Shown: positions 1 to 5,136, counted from the stretch's first letter. The stretch is DNA of 5,136 nt from Betaproteobacteria bacterium UBA7395 (GCA_002470165.1 DKNF01000217.1:1-5136); one strand, 5' to 3'. Notes: generated by a model from the sequence alone, not told the origin. Translations and numbers: made by a program.

Positions 1-412
1 CGGTGACGCGCAGCGCATCGCCCTGGAAGGCCGACTGCACCTTGAGCTTGCTCGCCTTCACGGCGGTCTGCATCTTCTTCGCCTGGTCGGCGGCGATGCC
101 GCTCTTCACCGGCACCGGCAGCTTCAGCCGGTCGCCGCCGAGCTTGACCGGGGTTCCGGACAGGTCCAGGAAGCGCACGTCCACGCTGCGCTTGGCCAGC
201 CGGCCGAGCAGCACGTCGCGCACCTGCTGGAGCTGGAAGTCGCTGTCGGCCAGCAGCGAGAGTTCGCGCTCCTTCGCGCTCTTCTCGCCGAGTTCGACCT
301 TCGCGCTCGAGCCCTTGAAGTCGAAGCGCGTGCCGATCTCCTTGTTCGCCTGCTCGACGGCGTTGCGCAGCTCGACGAGGTCGGGCTCGATGGTGGCGTC
401 GAAACTGGGCAT
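1..412 (-). CDS. yajQ: YajQ-family nucleotide (c-di-GMP) binding protein, C-terminus missing
   Basis: Reading the minus strand from the ATG at 412 gives 137 residues, open to the window edge, beginning [19 protein letters not shown]. The family hallmarks are visible: MPSFD at the N-terminus, TRFDFKG near residues 28-34, [12 protein letters not shown] near 55-66, and [17 protein letters not shown] at the end of the visible part. Family members are about 160 residues, so roughly 25 residues lie beyond position 1. YajQ proteins are small cytosolic proteins with two ferredoxin-like folds; some, such as the Xanthomonas member, bind cyclic di-GMP and act as a transcription cofactor, but the role in most species is unsettled. 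The loop around residues 42-49 (GEKSAKER) looks a few residues longer and more charged than in the E. coli and Xanthomonas proteins I remember. No clear Shine-Dalgarno sequence precedes the ATG. The gene is divergent from murB across 43 bp. The family call is secure; ligand and function are inferred. Confidence 0.93.
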   Translation of the reverse strand, partial: MPSFDATIEPDLVELRNAVEQANKEIGTRFDFKGSSAKVELGEKSAKERELSLLADSDFQLQQVRDVLLGRLAKRSVDVRFLDLSGTPVKLGGDRLKLPVPVKSGIAADQAKKMQTAVKASKLKVQSAFQGDALRVT

Positions 413-455
413 GGTTCGGCGTTCGGGGACGTGGTTTCTGCGGGAAAATTCTGCC
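413..455. promoter_or_regulatory. 43-bp divergent spacer between yajQ and murB
   Basis: This is the only non-coding DNA between two divergent start codons, so any promoters must sit here or inside the 5' ends of the genes. On the plus strand a GGGA (442-445) lies 10 nt ahead of the murB ATG and is its likely ribosome binding site. I see no convincing -35/-10 pair in either direction; an A/T-rich patch at 445-450 is the only obvious melting-prone segment. That a promoter lies here is inferred from gene arrangement, not from a motif. Confidence 0.35.
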
Positions 456-1508
456 ATGTCCGCATCGGCGCCGAGGGTTCCCCTGAACGTCCAGCTGCGC
501 GCCAGCCTGCGCGAGCACAACAGCTTCGGCCTGCCCGCAGTGGCCGCCACGCTGGTGCGGCTGGCCAGCGAGTCCGACGTCAAACGCGTCGTCGACCACC
601 CCGAATACGGCCGCGCGCCCAAGCTGGTGCTGGGCGGCGGCAGCAACCTGGTGCTGACCGGCGATTTCGATGGCCTGGTGCTGCACATGGCGATCGCCGG
701 CAAGCGCGTCTGGCGCGAGGACGACGAGGCCGTCTACATCGAGGCCGGCGCTGGTGAAAACTGGCACGAATTCGTCGAGTGGACGCTGGCGCATGGCTAT
801 CCCGGGCTGGAAAACCTGTCGCTGATCCCGGGCACCGTCGGTGCCGCGCCGGTGCAGAACATCGGCGCTTACGGGCTGGAAGTCGGCGAGCGCCTGCATT
901 CGGTGACGGCCTGGGATTTTGCCAGGCAAGCCTTGTTCACCCTCGACCGCGCCGCCTGTCGTTTCGCCTACCGCGACAGCCTGTTCAAGCAGGAAGGCTG
1001 GCACCTCGACGGCCGTGTCGCCATCGTCTCGGTGGTTTTCCGCCTGCCCAGGAATTACCGGCCGAACATCGGTTACGCCGACCTGCGCCTTGAACTGGCC
1101 GAGCGTGGCATCGCCGAACCGGGCGCGCGCGATGTGGCCGACGCCGTCATCGCCGTACGCCGGCGCAAGTTGCCGGACCCGGCGGTGACGCCGAATGCCG
1201 GCAGCTTCTTCCACAACCCGGTGGTCGAGCGGACGCAGGCCGACGCCCTGCTCGCCGCCTACCCCAAGTTGCCGCACTATCCGCAAGCCGACGGGCGCGT
1301 CAAACTGGCCGCCGGCTGGCTGATCGAACAGGCCGGCTGGAAGGGCAAGAATCTCGGCCCGGTCGGCATGTACGAGAAACAGGCGTTGGTGCTGGTCAAT
1401 CGCGGCGGCGCCAGCGGCGCCGATGTACGGGCCACGATGGCGGCCGTCCAGGCGGCCGTGCGCGAGAAATTCGCCGTCGACCTCAGTCCGGAACCGGTTT
1501 TCCTGTGA
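456..1508 (+). CDS. murB: UDP-N-acetylenolpyruvoylglucosamine reductase (MurB, type I)
   Basis: This 350-residue cytosolic flavoenzyme reduces UDP-GlcNAc-enolpyruvate to UDP-MurNAc with NADPH, the second committed step of peptidoglycan precursor synthesis. The N-terminal FAD-binding part shows NSFGLPA near residues 23-29, the flavin loop LGGGSN at 59-64, [10 protein letters not shown] near 98-107, and [16 protein letters not shown] from 125. The expected catalytic residues align with E. coli MurB: Arg173 in YRDS (E. coli Arg159), Ser250 in NAGSFF (Ser229) and Glu346 in the C-terminal PEP (Glu325). Tyr207 in IGYADL matches the Tyr190 loop that defines type I enzymes. Length is close to E. coli MurB (342). 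The frame stays open upstream to position 3, but that stretch is antisense to yajQ. The ATG at 456 has a GGGA 10 nt upstream, and the alignable sequence starts shortly after it. The last 26 bp overlap the convergent amidase gene. Confidence 0.97.
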   Translation: MSASAPRVPLNVQLRASLREHNSFGLPAVAATLVRLASESDVKRVVDHPEYGRAPKLVLGGGSNLVLTGDFDGLVLHMAIAGKRVWREDDEAVYIEAGAGENWHEFVEWTLAHGYPGLENLSLIPGTVGAAPVQNIGAYGLEVGERLHSVTAWDFARQALFTLDRAACRFAYRDSLFKQEGWHLDGRVAIVSVVFRLPRNYRPNIGYADLRLELAERGIAEPGARDVADAVIAVRRRKLPDPAVTPNAGSFFHNPVVERTQADALLAAYPKLPHYPQADGRVKLAAGWLIEQAGWKGKNLGPVGMYEKQALVLVNRGGASGADVRATMAAVQAAVREKFAVDLSPEPVFL

Positions 1509-2202
1509 CCTGGAGGCAGGCGGCCAGCCCGGTCGCCAGCGCATCGGCCATGCGCGCCTGACGCCCGGGGTCAAGCAGTTCGAGCTCCTCGTCCTTGTGC
1601 TTGATCACGCCGGCTTCGAACAGCACGGCCGGCAACGTCGTCCGGTAGAGGACGACCAGATTGTCGAAATACCAGACGCCATTTTCCGCATCGGCCGGCG
1701 CGTGCTTGCGCCCATGCCAGTCGCTCGGCACGAAGCCGGCGCGGCGCAGCATGGCGCCCATCGCCGACGCGCAGAGCAGGCTGGTCGCGGGGTCCGGATT
1801 ATTGCCCGAGACGAAGATGCCGTAGCCGCGCTTGACCTCGGTATGCGTCCGCTCGACGCCTTCCCAGGTCCACGGCAGCAACCAGGCCTCACCGACCGAA
1901 TCGTGATGGATGGAAACGAAGAAGTCGCTGCCGACCGCAGCCTCGGGCCGAGCGGCCAGACTGCCGATATTGCCGTCGAAATTGACCGGGCGTACGCCCC
2001 GGCCGCGCTCGGCCAGGGTCTGCGCCAGTTGCGCCGCGAGATCCCGGTTGAACTCGAATTCGCTGCGCCCGCGTGCCGAAATGGCGCCGGTATCGCGCCC
2101 GCCGTGGCCGACGTCGATGGCGATTTCAGGCGCGGCCTGCAGCGACATGATCGGCAGTAACAGCAGCGACAGTGCTGCGAGCAGGGAAAACAGAGCGGAC
2201 AT
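1483..2202 (-). CDS. exported N-acetylmuramoyl-L-alanine amidase (Amidase_3)
   Basis: The 239-residue product is a zinc amidase that cleaves the bond between N-acetylmuramic acid and L-alanine, releasing stem peptides from peptidoglycan. Residues 1-24 form a hydrophobic segment ending in LQAA, a likely signal peptide that places the enzyme in the periplasm. The Amidase_3 signature residues are present: His33 in IDVGHGG, Glu50 in the EFN stretch, His99 in VSIHHDS as zinc ligands, and catalytic Glu196 in VLFEAG. There is no AMIN domain or cell-wall-binding repeat, so it is smaller than E. coli AmiC and I give no symbol. Two oddities: the signal peptide has no Lys or Arg before its hydrophobic core, and no Shine-Dalgarno sequence precedes the ATG. 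The frame upstream has no usable start codon before an in-frame TGA near 2270, so the start at 2202 is the best choice. The 3' end overlaps murB, which runs the other way. Confidence 0.93.
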   Translation of the reverse strand: MSALFSLLAALSLLLLPIMSLQAAPEIAIDVGHGGRDTGAISARGRSEFEFNRDLAAQLAQTLAERGRGVRPVNFDGNIGSLAARPEAAVGSDFFVSIHHDSVGEAWLLPWTWEGVERTHTEVKRGYGIFVSGNNPDPATSLLCASAMGAMLRRAGFVPSDWHGRKHAPADAENGVWYFDNLVVLYRTTLPAVLFEAGVIKHKDEELELLDPGRQARMADALATGLAACLQVTGKPVPD

Positions 2203-2223
2203 GCGCGGATTATCCGGTGAAAA

Positions 2224-2240
2224 TGCACTGCAGGTGCCAA
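2224..2240 (-). promoter_or_regulatory. candidate sigma-54 (-24/-12) promoter for the amidase gene
   Basis: Read on the minus strand this is TTGGCACCTGCAGTGCA. It matches the sigma-54 consensus TTGGCACGNNNNTTGCW except for C in place of G after TTGGCAC and G in place of the first T of the -12 element, with the required GG-N10-GC spacing. Transcription would start near 2213, only about 11 nt before the amidase ATG. GG-N10-GC also occurs by chance in coding DNA of this composition (one lies near 999-1014 in murB), and the motif overlaps a small dyad (GCAC-N5-GTGC, 2225-2237) that could instead be an operator. This is motif-based inference only. Confidence 0.33.
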
Positions 2241-2263
2241 TTACCCGGGGCGCGCCGTAAAAT
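2234..2263 (+). promoter_or_regulatory. candidate sigma-70 promoter for the cupin gene
   Basis: TAAAAT at 2258-2263 matches five of six -10 consensus bases. GTGCCA at 2234-2239 matches four of six -35 bases, with an 18-bp spacer. A start near 2270 would leave a leader of about 20 nt before the cupin ATG at 2291. The putative -35 overlaps the sigma-54-like motif and dyad read on the other strand, so the two directions could interfere. The call comes from motif inspection alone. Confidence 0.35.
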
Positions 2264-2290
2264 TGCGCCCTTAGTCATCAAGATCACGTC

Positions 2291-2665
2291 ATGCCGAAAT
2301 TGACCGTCTTTTCCCGTCAGTCGCCACCGGCGACTTACGATCACCCGCGTCCCGACCGCCGGGTCGAGGGCAACCCGCTGCGCACCACGCACGAACATTT
2401 CGCGGCGCCGCAGGGCGATCTGGTTGCCGGCATCTGGGCCTGCGAGCCGGGCGCCTGGCGCATCGCCTTTGCCGAGGGCAAGGACGAATTCTTCTGCGTC
2501 ATCGAAGGCCGTATCCGCATCACCGACAGCGACGGCGAGGCGACCGAATTCGGTCCTGGCGAGGCCGGCGTGATCCCGGCCGGATTCACCGGCACCTTCG
2601 CCGTGCTCGAAGCCGTCCGCAAGCATTACGTTGTGCTGGAACGGGTAGCCGGAAGTGGGTTATAG
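2291..2665 (+). CDS. small cupin-domain protein (Cupin_3-like)
   Basis: The 124-residue cytosolic protein is almost entirely one cupin barrel. The Cupin_3 (DUF861) pattern is clear: GIWACEPGAWRIAF at residues 47-60, DEFFCVIEGRIRITDSDGE at 65-83, FGPGEAGVIPAGFTGTF at 87-103, and VRKHYVV at 109-115. The family includes (S)-ureidoglycine aminohydrolase-like proteins and many uncharacterised single-domain cupins. This copy lacks the usual HxH metal pair in the first cupin motif, as many Cupin_3 members do, so metal binding and catalysis cannot be assumed. The ATG at 2291 has no obvious Shine-Dalgarno sequence, but the N-terminus is of normal length for the family. It is divergent from the amidase gene, and the next gene follows after 25 bp on the same strand, so a two-gene transcript is plausible. 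Family is secure; substrate unknown. Confidence 0.88.
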   Translation: MPKLTVFSRQSPPATYDHPRPDRRVEGNPLRTTHEHFAAPQGDLVAGIWACEPGAWRIAFAEGKDEFFCVIEGRIRITDSDGEATEFGPGEAGVIPAGFTGTFAVLEAVRKHYVVLERVAGSGL

Positions 2666-2666
2666 T
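2637..2666 (+). promoter_or_regulatory. possible internal promoter for the CheZ-like gene
   Basis: TATAGT at 2661-2666, overlapping the cupin stop codon, matches five of six -10 bases. TGGAAC at 2637-2642, 18 bp upstream, is a weak -35 (three of six). A start near 2673 would give a leader of about 18 nt that still contains the AGGA ribosome binding site at 2680-2683. If real, the downstream gene can be expressed without the cupin gene. The evidence is weak. Confidence 0.22.
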
Positions 2667-2690
2667 CGCCGACCAGAACAGGACACCACC

Positions 2691-3260
2691 ATGACCGACA
2701 AGATCGTTCCGCCGCGCGGCTCCACCGCGCACGCCCCGGACCTCAACTGGAGCCAGGTCCGCGAAACCGTATTGATGCTCGAGCTTGCCGCCGTGCAGAT
2801 CGAGCACGCGATGAAGGACAGCAATGCCTCCGTCGATGTGCTGACGCAGTCCTTCACTACAATGGCCGGCTGCATGCAGGAAATCGTCGGCAAGGTCGAA
2901 GCCCTGCCCGCCGACGGCGCTACCGGTACTGCCCGGGCCGAACTGCTCGGCGCTGCCGGCAACGTATCCGGCATGGTGCACCAGGCGATCATCGCCTTCC
3001 AGTTCTACGACAAGCTGGTACAGCGCCTGGCCCACGTCGGCCTGAGCCTGGGCGAACTCAGCGACCTGGTCGCCGAACCGGCCCGCCTCTACAACCCCGG
3101 CGAATGGGTCGGTCTGCAGGACCGGATCAAGGCCAAATATTCGACGCGCGAGGAAATCGCGATGTTCGACGCGGTCATGCAGGGCATCCCGGTTCAGGAA
3201 GCGGTCGAACGCTTCATGGCCGAGATGAAGGAAAAGAACGACGATATCGAGCTGTTCTGA
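2691..3260 (+). CDS. helical protein with CheZ-like DxxxQ motif (putative response-regulator phosphatase)
   Basis: I do not recognise this 189-residue cytosolic protein by name. It has a Pro-rich start (residues 1-17) and then appears all-helical: a long helix from about 19 to 70, a Gly/Ala-rich break near 73-83, a second long helix from about 84 to 128, and a C-terminal helical part. In the second helix the segment AFQFYDKLVQRL holds Asp107 and Gln111. Their spacing and surroundings match the CheZ active site (AQDFQDLTGQ in E. coli, Asp143/Gln147), which removes phosphate from CheY. The protein ends NDDIELF, resembling the acidic-hydrophobic C-terminal peptide with which CheZ binds CheY. Length is somewhat below CheZ (214). 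Function is therefore inferred, and a generic chemoreceptor-like coiled coil is the alternative. The ATG at 2691 is chosen over a GTG at 2655 because AGGA (2680-2683) lies 7 nt before it and the GTG lies inside the cupin gene. Confidence 0.82.
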   Translation: MTDKIVPPRGSTAHAPDLNWSQVRETVLMLELAAVQIEHAMKDSNASVDVLTQSFTTMAGCMQEIVGKVEALPADGATGTARAELLGAAGNVSGMVHQAIIAFQFYDKLVQRLAHVGLSLGELSDLVAEPARLYNPGEWVGLQDRIKAKYSTREEIAMFDAVMQGIPVQEAVERFMAEMKEKNDDIELF

Positions 3261-3275
3261 GCCCGACGCTCAGAA
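3255..3275. terminator. perfect 8-bp inverted repeat across both convergent stop codons
   Basis: TTCTGAGC (3255-3262) and GCTCAGAA (3268-3275) are exact reverse complements around the 5-base loop CCGAC. The TGA stop of the CheZ-like gene sits in the left arm and the TGA stop of the DUF1840 gene in the right arm. Because the repeat is symmetrical, a hairpin can form in transcripts from either side, which suits a shared bidirectional 3' end for convergent genes. No T-rich tract follows on either strand, so it is not a canonical intrinsic terminator. A role in termination or mRNA 3'-end protection is inferred. Confidence 0.5.
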
Positions 3276-3605
3276 GTCGGTCGCCGCTTCCCAGACGATG
3301 TGTGCTTCCGGGCCGCTTTTCGCGGTCCGCTCGAGCATATCGATCATCGGCCAAGCACGTTGCGGCAGGCCAACCGGCGGCGGTTTCTGCCGCTCTTCCT
3401 CATCGTCCGGTTCCGGCGCACCCGCCATCTGACGACGCGCCTCATCGACGGCGCGTTGCAACTTGGCGGCGGCCGGCAACATTTCGGGCTGAGTGAATAC
3501 ACCGCGCGCCCCGGTTTCCTTGCCGACAATTTCCAGCAAGGTTTTCGCCGTTTCGGCGTACATCAGCAATTCACCGGTTTCGCTGGATTCGAAGGTAACG
3601 ATCAT
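3270..3605 (-). CDS. DUF1840 domain-containing protein
   Basis: The 111-residue product fits DUF1840, a small family I know mainly from betaproteobacteria, with no known function. The N-terminus MIVTFESSETGELLMYAET and the following AKTLLEIVGKETGARGVFTQ match the family's conserved start. A charged Pro-rich linker (PEPDDEEERQKPPPV, about residues 64-78) leads to the conserved GLPQRAWPMIDMLERTAK near 79-96. No signal peptide or membrane segment is visible, so it is probably cytosolic. The start at 3605 is firm: an in-frame TGA lies 21 bp upstream (3624-3626) with no other start between, and GGAC (3613-3616) sits 7 nt ahead. It follows the sigma-54 regulator gene by 41 bp on the same strand and may share its transcript. 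The family is often found beside unrelated genes, so this placement does not imply a role in dicarboxylate control. Confidence 0.87.
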   Translation of the reverse strand: MIVTFESSETGELLMYAETAKTLLEIVGKETGARGVFTQPEMLPAAAKLQRAVDEARRQMAGAPEPDDEEERQKPPPVGLPQRAWPMIDMLERTAKSGPEAHIVWEAATDF

Positions 3606-3646
3606 CGCATCTGTCCGTTCGCGTCATCTCTCTCAAGGGAGAGGCA

Positions 3647-4966
3647 CTATAGCAGACCGTATTTCTTCAATTTGTCGTGCAAGGTCGTGCGGGCAGTCCT
3701 CAAGACGTCGGCGGTACGCTGGATGTTGCCTTCCTGACGCGAAAACTCGTCGGCGATCAGCAGGCGCTCGTAATTCTCGACCGCCTCGGCCAGCGACGGT
3801 TTGACGGTCGGATCGATCCCGCTGCAGGCCTTGCCGATGCCGAGAACATGGCAATCGGCGGCATTCTTCAATTCGCGGATGTTGCCCGGCCAGTCCTGGA
3901 CCATCAGCCGCTGCAGGACCTCCGGCGTCAATGCCGGCAGCGGCCGGTTGTAGCGCTTGGCCGCCTGCAGCAGGAAGGCATCGTAAAGCGCCGGGATGTC
4001 CTCGCGCCGTTCGCGTAACGGCGGCAGTTCGATACGTACGACATTGAGGCGGTAATAGAGGTCGGCGCGGAACTTGCCCTGTTCCGACCAGCTCTTGAGG
4101 TCCTCCTTGCTCGCCGCCACCACGCGACAATTGACCGGTACCTGCTGGTTCGAGCCGAGCCGCTCGATGACGCGTTCCTGCAGCACGCGCAACAACTTGA
4201 TCTGCATGCTCATCGGCATGCTCTCGACCTCGTCGAGGAAGAGCGTGCCGCCGCTGGCGTACTCGATCTTGCCGATACGCCGTTTCTGCGCCCCGGTGAA
4301 AGCACCGGCCTCGTGGCCGAACAATTCGCTGTCGAGGATGTTGTCGGCCATGCCGCCGCAATTGAGGGCGACGTAGTTTTCCTGACCGGCACGCGACAGG
4401 TCGTGCAGGCAGCGGGCGACCATTTCCTTGCCGGTACCGGTTTCGCCGTAGATCAGCACATCGACGCCGGCATCGGCGATGTCGAGGATCAGCCGGCGCA
4501 CCTGCTGCATCTGCGGCGAACGCCCGATCAAGCGGGATTCAAGGTCGTCGCGCTGATCCAGGCGCCGGCGCAGGGCCTCGACTTCCAGCACCAGCGCCCG
4601 CTTCTCCAGCGCCCGGCGGACGACATCGACCAGATCGTCGGTGGAGAACGGCTTCTGCATGAAATCGTAGGCACCGTTGCGCATCGCCTCGACCGCCAGC
4701 GTGACGTCGCCGTGGCCGGTGATGATGATCACCGGCAGATCGGGATCGCGTTCCCTGACCAGACGCAGCAGGTCCATGCCGCTACCCCCCGGCAGCCGCA
4801 TGTCGGTGACGACGATGCCGGCAAAATCGGGCTTCAGGTACTTTTCCGCAGCTTCCGCGGAAGCCACCGAGAGCACGGGAATTCCCGCCAGTTGCATGGC
4901 CTGTTCGCACCCCAGGCGGACATTGGGGTCGTCTTCGACGAGCAGGACCTGCAAGGATGTTTTCAT
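3647..4966 (-). CDS. sigma-54-dependent response regulator, DctD family
   Basis: This 439-residue transcription activator has three domains. The receiver (about residues 5-118) has the acidic pair Asp12/Asp13, phosphoacceptor Asp55 in VVTDMRLPGG, Thr83 and Lys105. The AAA+ sigma-54 interaction domain (about 146-365) has Walker A GETGTGKE near 174-181, the sigma-54-contacting GAFTGA loop at 221-226, Walker B GTLFLDE near 240-246, and LYYRLNV with LPPLRERREDIP. A Fis-type helix-turn-helix ends the protein (TADVLRTARTTLHDKLKKYG). The central sequence, notably the KRRIGKIEYASGGTLFLDEVESMP region, is closest to rhizobial DctD, so C4-dicarboxylate uptake control is the likely role; the target is not in the window, so I give no symbol. 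The ATG at 4966 is preferred to the adjoining TTG at 4969 because GGGAAG (4973-4978) lies 6 nt from the ATG but only 3 nt from the TTG. The start overlaps the kinase stop as TGATG. Confidence 0.95.
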   Translation of the reverse strand: MKTSLQVLLVEDDPNVRLGCEQAMQLAGIPVLSVASAEAAEKYLKPDFAGIVVTDMRLPGGSGMDLLRLVRERDPDLPVIIITGHGDVTLAVEAMRNGAYDFMQKPFSTDDLVDVVRRALEKRALVLEVEALRRRLDQRDDLESRLIGRSPQMQQVRRLILDIADAGVDVLIYGETGTGKEMVARCLHDLSRAGQENYVALNCGGMADNILDSELFGHEAGAFTGAQKRRIGKIEYASGGTLFLDEVESMPMSMQIKLLRVLQERVIERLGSNQQVPVNCRVVAASKEDLKSWSEQGKFRADLYYRLNVVRIELPPLRERREDIPALYDAFLLQAAKRYNRPLPALTPEVLQRLMVQDWPGNIRELKNAADCHVLGIGKACSGIDPTVKPSLAEAVENYERLLIADEFSRQEGNIQRTADVLRTARTTLHDKLKKYGLL

Positions 4967-5136
4967 CAAGCGCTTCCCGACGACAGGGGCGGTAGCAGGA
5001 CGACGAAGCGGGCACCACCACCGGGTGCCGGGCCGGCCATCAGATCACCGCCGAAATCGCGGAGTATATCCCGCGAGATGGTCAGGCCAAGTCCCAGGCC
5101 TTCACCGGGCTGCTTGGTGGTGAAGAAGGGTTCGAA
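4966..5136 (-). CDS. sensor histidine kinase, C-terminal end only (DctB-like)
   Basis: Only the last 56 codons plus the stop are inside the window; the frame is open at the right edge. The visible part is the end of a HATPase_c domain: the F box FEPFFTTK (visible residues 1-8) and the G2 box GEGLGLGL (11-18), followed by the typical DFGGDL and GGGARFVVLLP strands. These bind ATP for autophosphorylation of a His that lies outside the window. The stop TGA shares its last base with the ATG of the downstream response regulator (TGATG), so the two proteins are probably translated as a coupled pair. With a DctD-type partner, a DctB-like membrane sensor of C4-dicarboxylates is the best guess, but the sensory domain is not visible, so ligand and membrane topology are unknown. 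Confidence 0.93.
   Translation of the reverse strand, partial: FEPFFTTKQPGEGLGLGLTISRDILRDFGGDLMAGPAPGGGARFVVLLPPLSSGSA
4973..4978 (-). promoter_or_regulatory. ribosome binding site for the response regulator
   Basis: On the minus strand this reads GGGAAG, inside the last codons of the kinase gene and 6 nt before the ATG at 4966. It decides the start: the TTG at 4969 would be only 3 nt away, too close for normal initiation. Its position inside the kinase gene fits translational coupling of the two-component pair. Confidence 0.6.

Noticed and set aside
3..455. The murB frame stays open upstream for about 150 codons, giving an apparent 501-residue protein.
   Set aside because: This stretch is antisense to yajQ, is rich in Ser/Arg without any known domain, and MurB homology begins just after the ATG at 456, which has a ribosome binding site. 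Long open frames opposite GC-rich genes are expected.
999..1014. TGGCACCTCGACGGCC inside murB, considered as a sigma-54 site.
   Set aside because: The GG-N10-GC spacing fits, but the -12 element is poor and it lies in the middle of a coding region. It serves as a reminder that such matches arise by chance.
1492..1499. AACCGGTT palindrome at the 3' end of murB, considered as a terminator or operator.
   Set aside because: Eight bases of perfect palindrome leave no loop for an RNA hairpin, and the bases are coding sequence for murB. It is likely chance.
1423..2160. A 245-codon open frame on the plus strand opposite the amidase gene.
   Set aside because: It is the antisense shadow of the amidase, whose zinc ligands and catalytic Glu are intact. 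The plus-strand translation has no recognisable domain.
2210..3035. Minus-strand open frames opposite the cupin and CheZ-like genes.
   Set aside because: They mirror the codon pattern of the plus-strand genes, which have recognisable motifs and, for the second, a good ribosome binding site. The antisense products resemble no family I know.
3628..3643. CTCTC/GAGAG inverted repeat between the regulator and DUF1840 genes, considered as a terminator or attenuator.
   Set aside because: The stem is only 5 bp with a 6-base loop on the transcribed strand and no T tract follows, so it is too weak to call.
4677..5123. A 148-codon open frame on the plus strand opposite the receiver domain and the kinase end.
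   Set aside because: It lies entirely antisense to two well-supported genes and its translation shows low-complexity Ser/Arg/Pro composition with no recognisable motif.

Overview
The window looks like ordinary chromosomal DNA from a GC-rich betaproteobacterium. A member of the Rhodocyclales (Azonexaceae/Rhodocyclaceae type) is my best guess. This rests on the style of the proteins (E. coli-type MurB, DUF1840, a DctB/DctD-like pair, YajQ next to murB) and not on a marker gene. Coding density is very high: eight protein genes, two of them cut by the window edges, and no gap longer than 88 bp. I see no RNA genes, insertion sequences, CRISPR arrays, phage genes or attachment sites.

Layout from left to right. 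Positions 1-412 (minus) hold most of a YajQ-family nucleotide-binding protein whose C-terminus lies outside the window. It is divergent, across only 43 bp, from murB (456-1508, plus), the UDP-N-acetylenolpyruvoylglucosamine reductase of peptidoglycan synthesis. The 3' end of murB overlaps by 26 bp the convergent gene for an exported N-acetylmuramoyl-L-alanine amidase (1483-2202, minus). An 88-bp divergent spacer (2203-2290) with candidate promoters in both directions follows. Next come a small cupin gene (2291-2665, plus) and a 189-residue helical protein (2691-3260, plus) that carries a CheZ-like Asp-x-x-x-Gln motif and an acidic C-terminal tail. Convergent to these, after 9 bp, is a minus-strand run read from the right edge: the C-terminus of a sensor histidine kinase (4966-5136), a sigma-54-dependent DctD-type response regulator (3647-4966) and a DUF1840 protein (3270-3605).

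How the genes relate. MurB and the amidase act on opposite sides of peptidoglycan turnover, synthesis and cleavage, but are transcribed towards each other. The kinase and regulator form a translationally coupled two-component pair with a TGATG junction, most like DctB/DctD, which controls C4-dicarboxylate uptake. The target transporter is not in the window. The cupin and the CheZ-like protein probably share a transcript, with no obvious functional link.

The points most worth a second look are the possible orphan CheZ-like phosphatase, a perfect 8-bp inverted repeat that spans the stop codons of two convergent genes (3255-3275), and a sigma-54-like motif in front of the amidase gene. I did not find convincing evidence of a wholly new multi-gene system.
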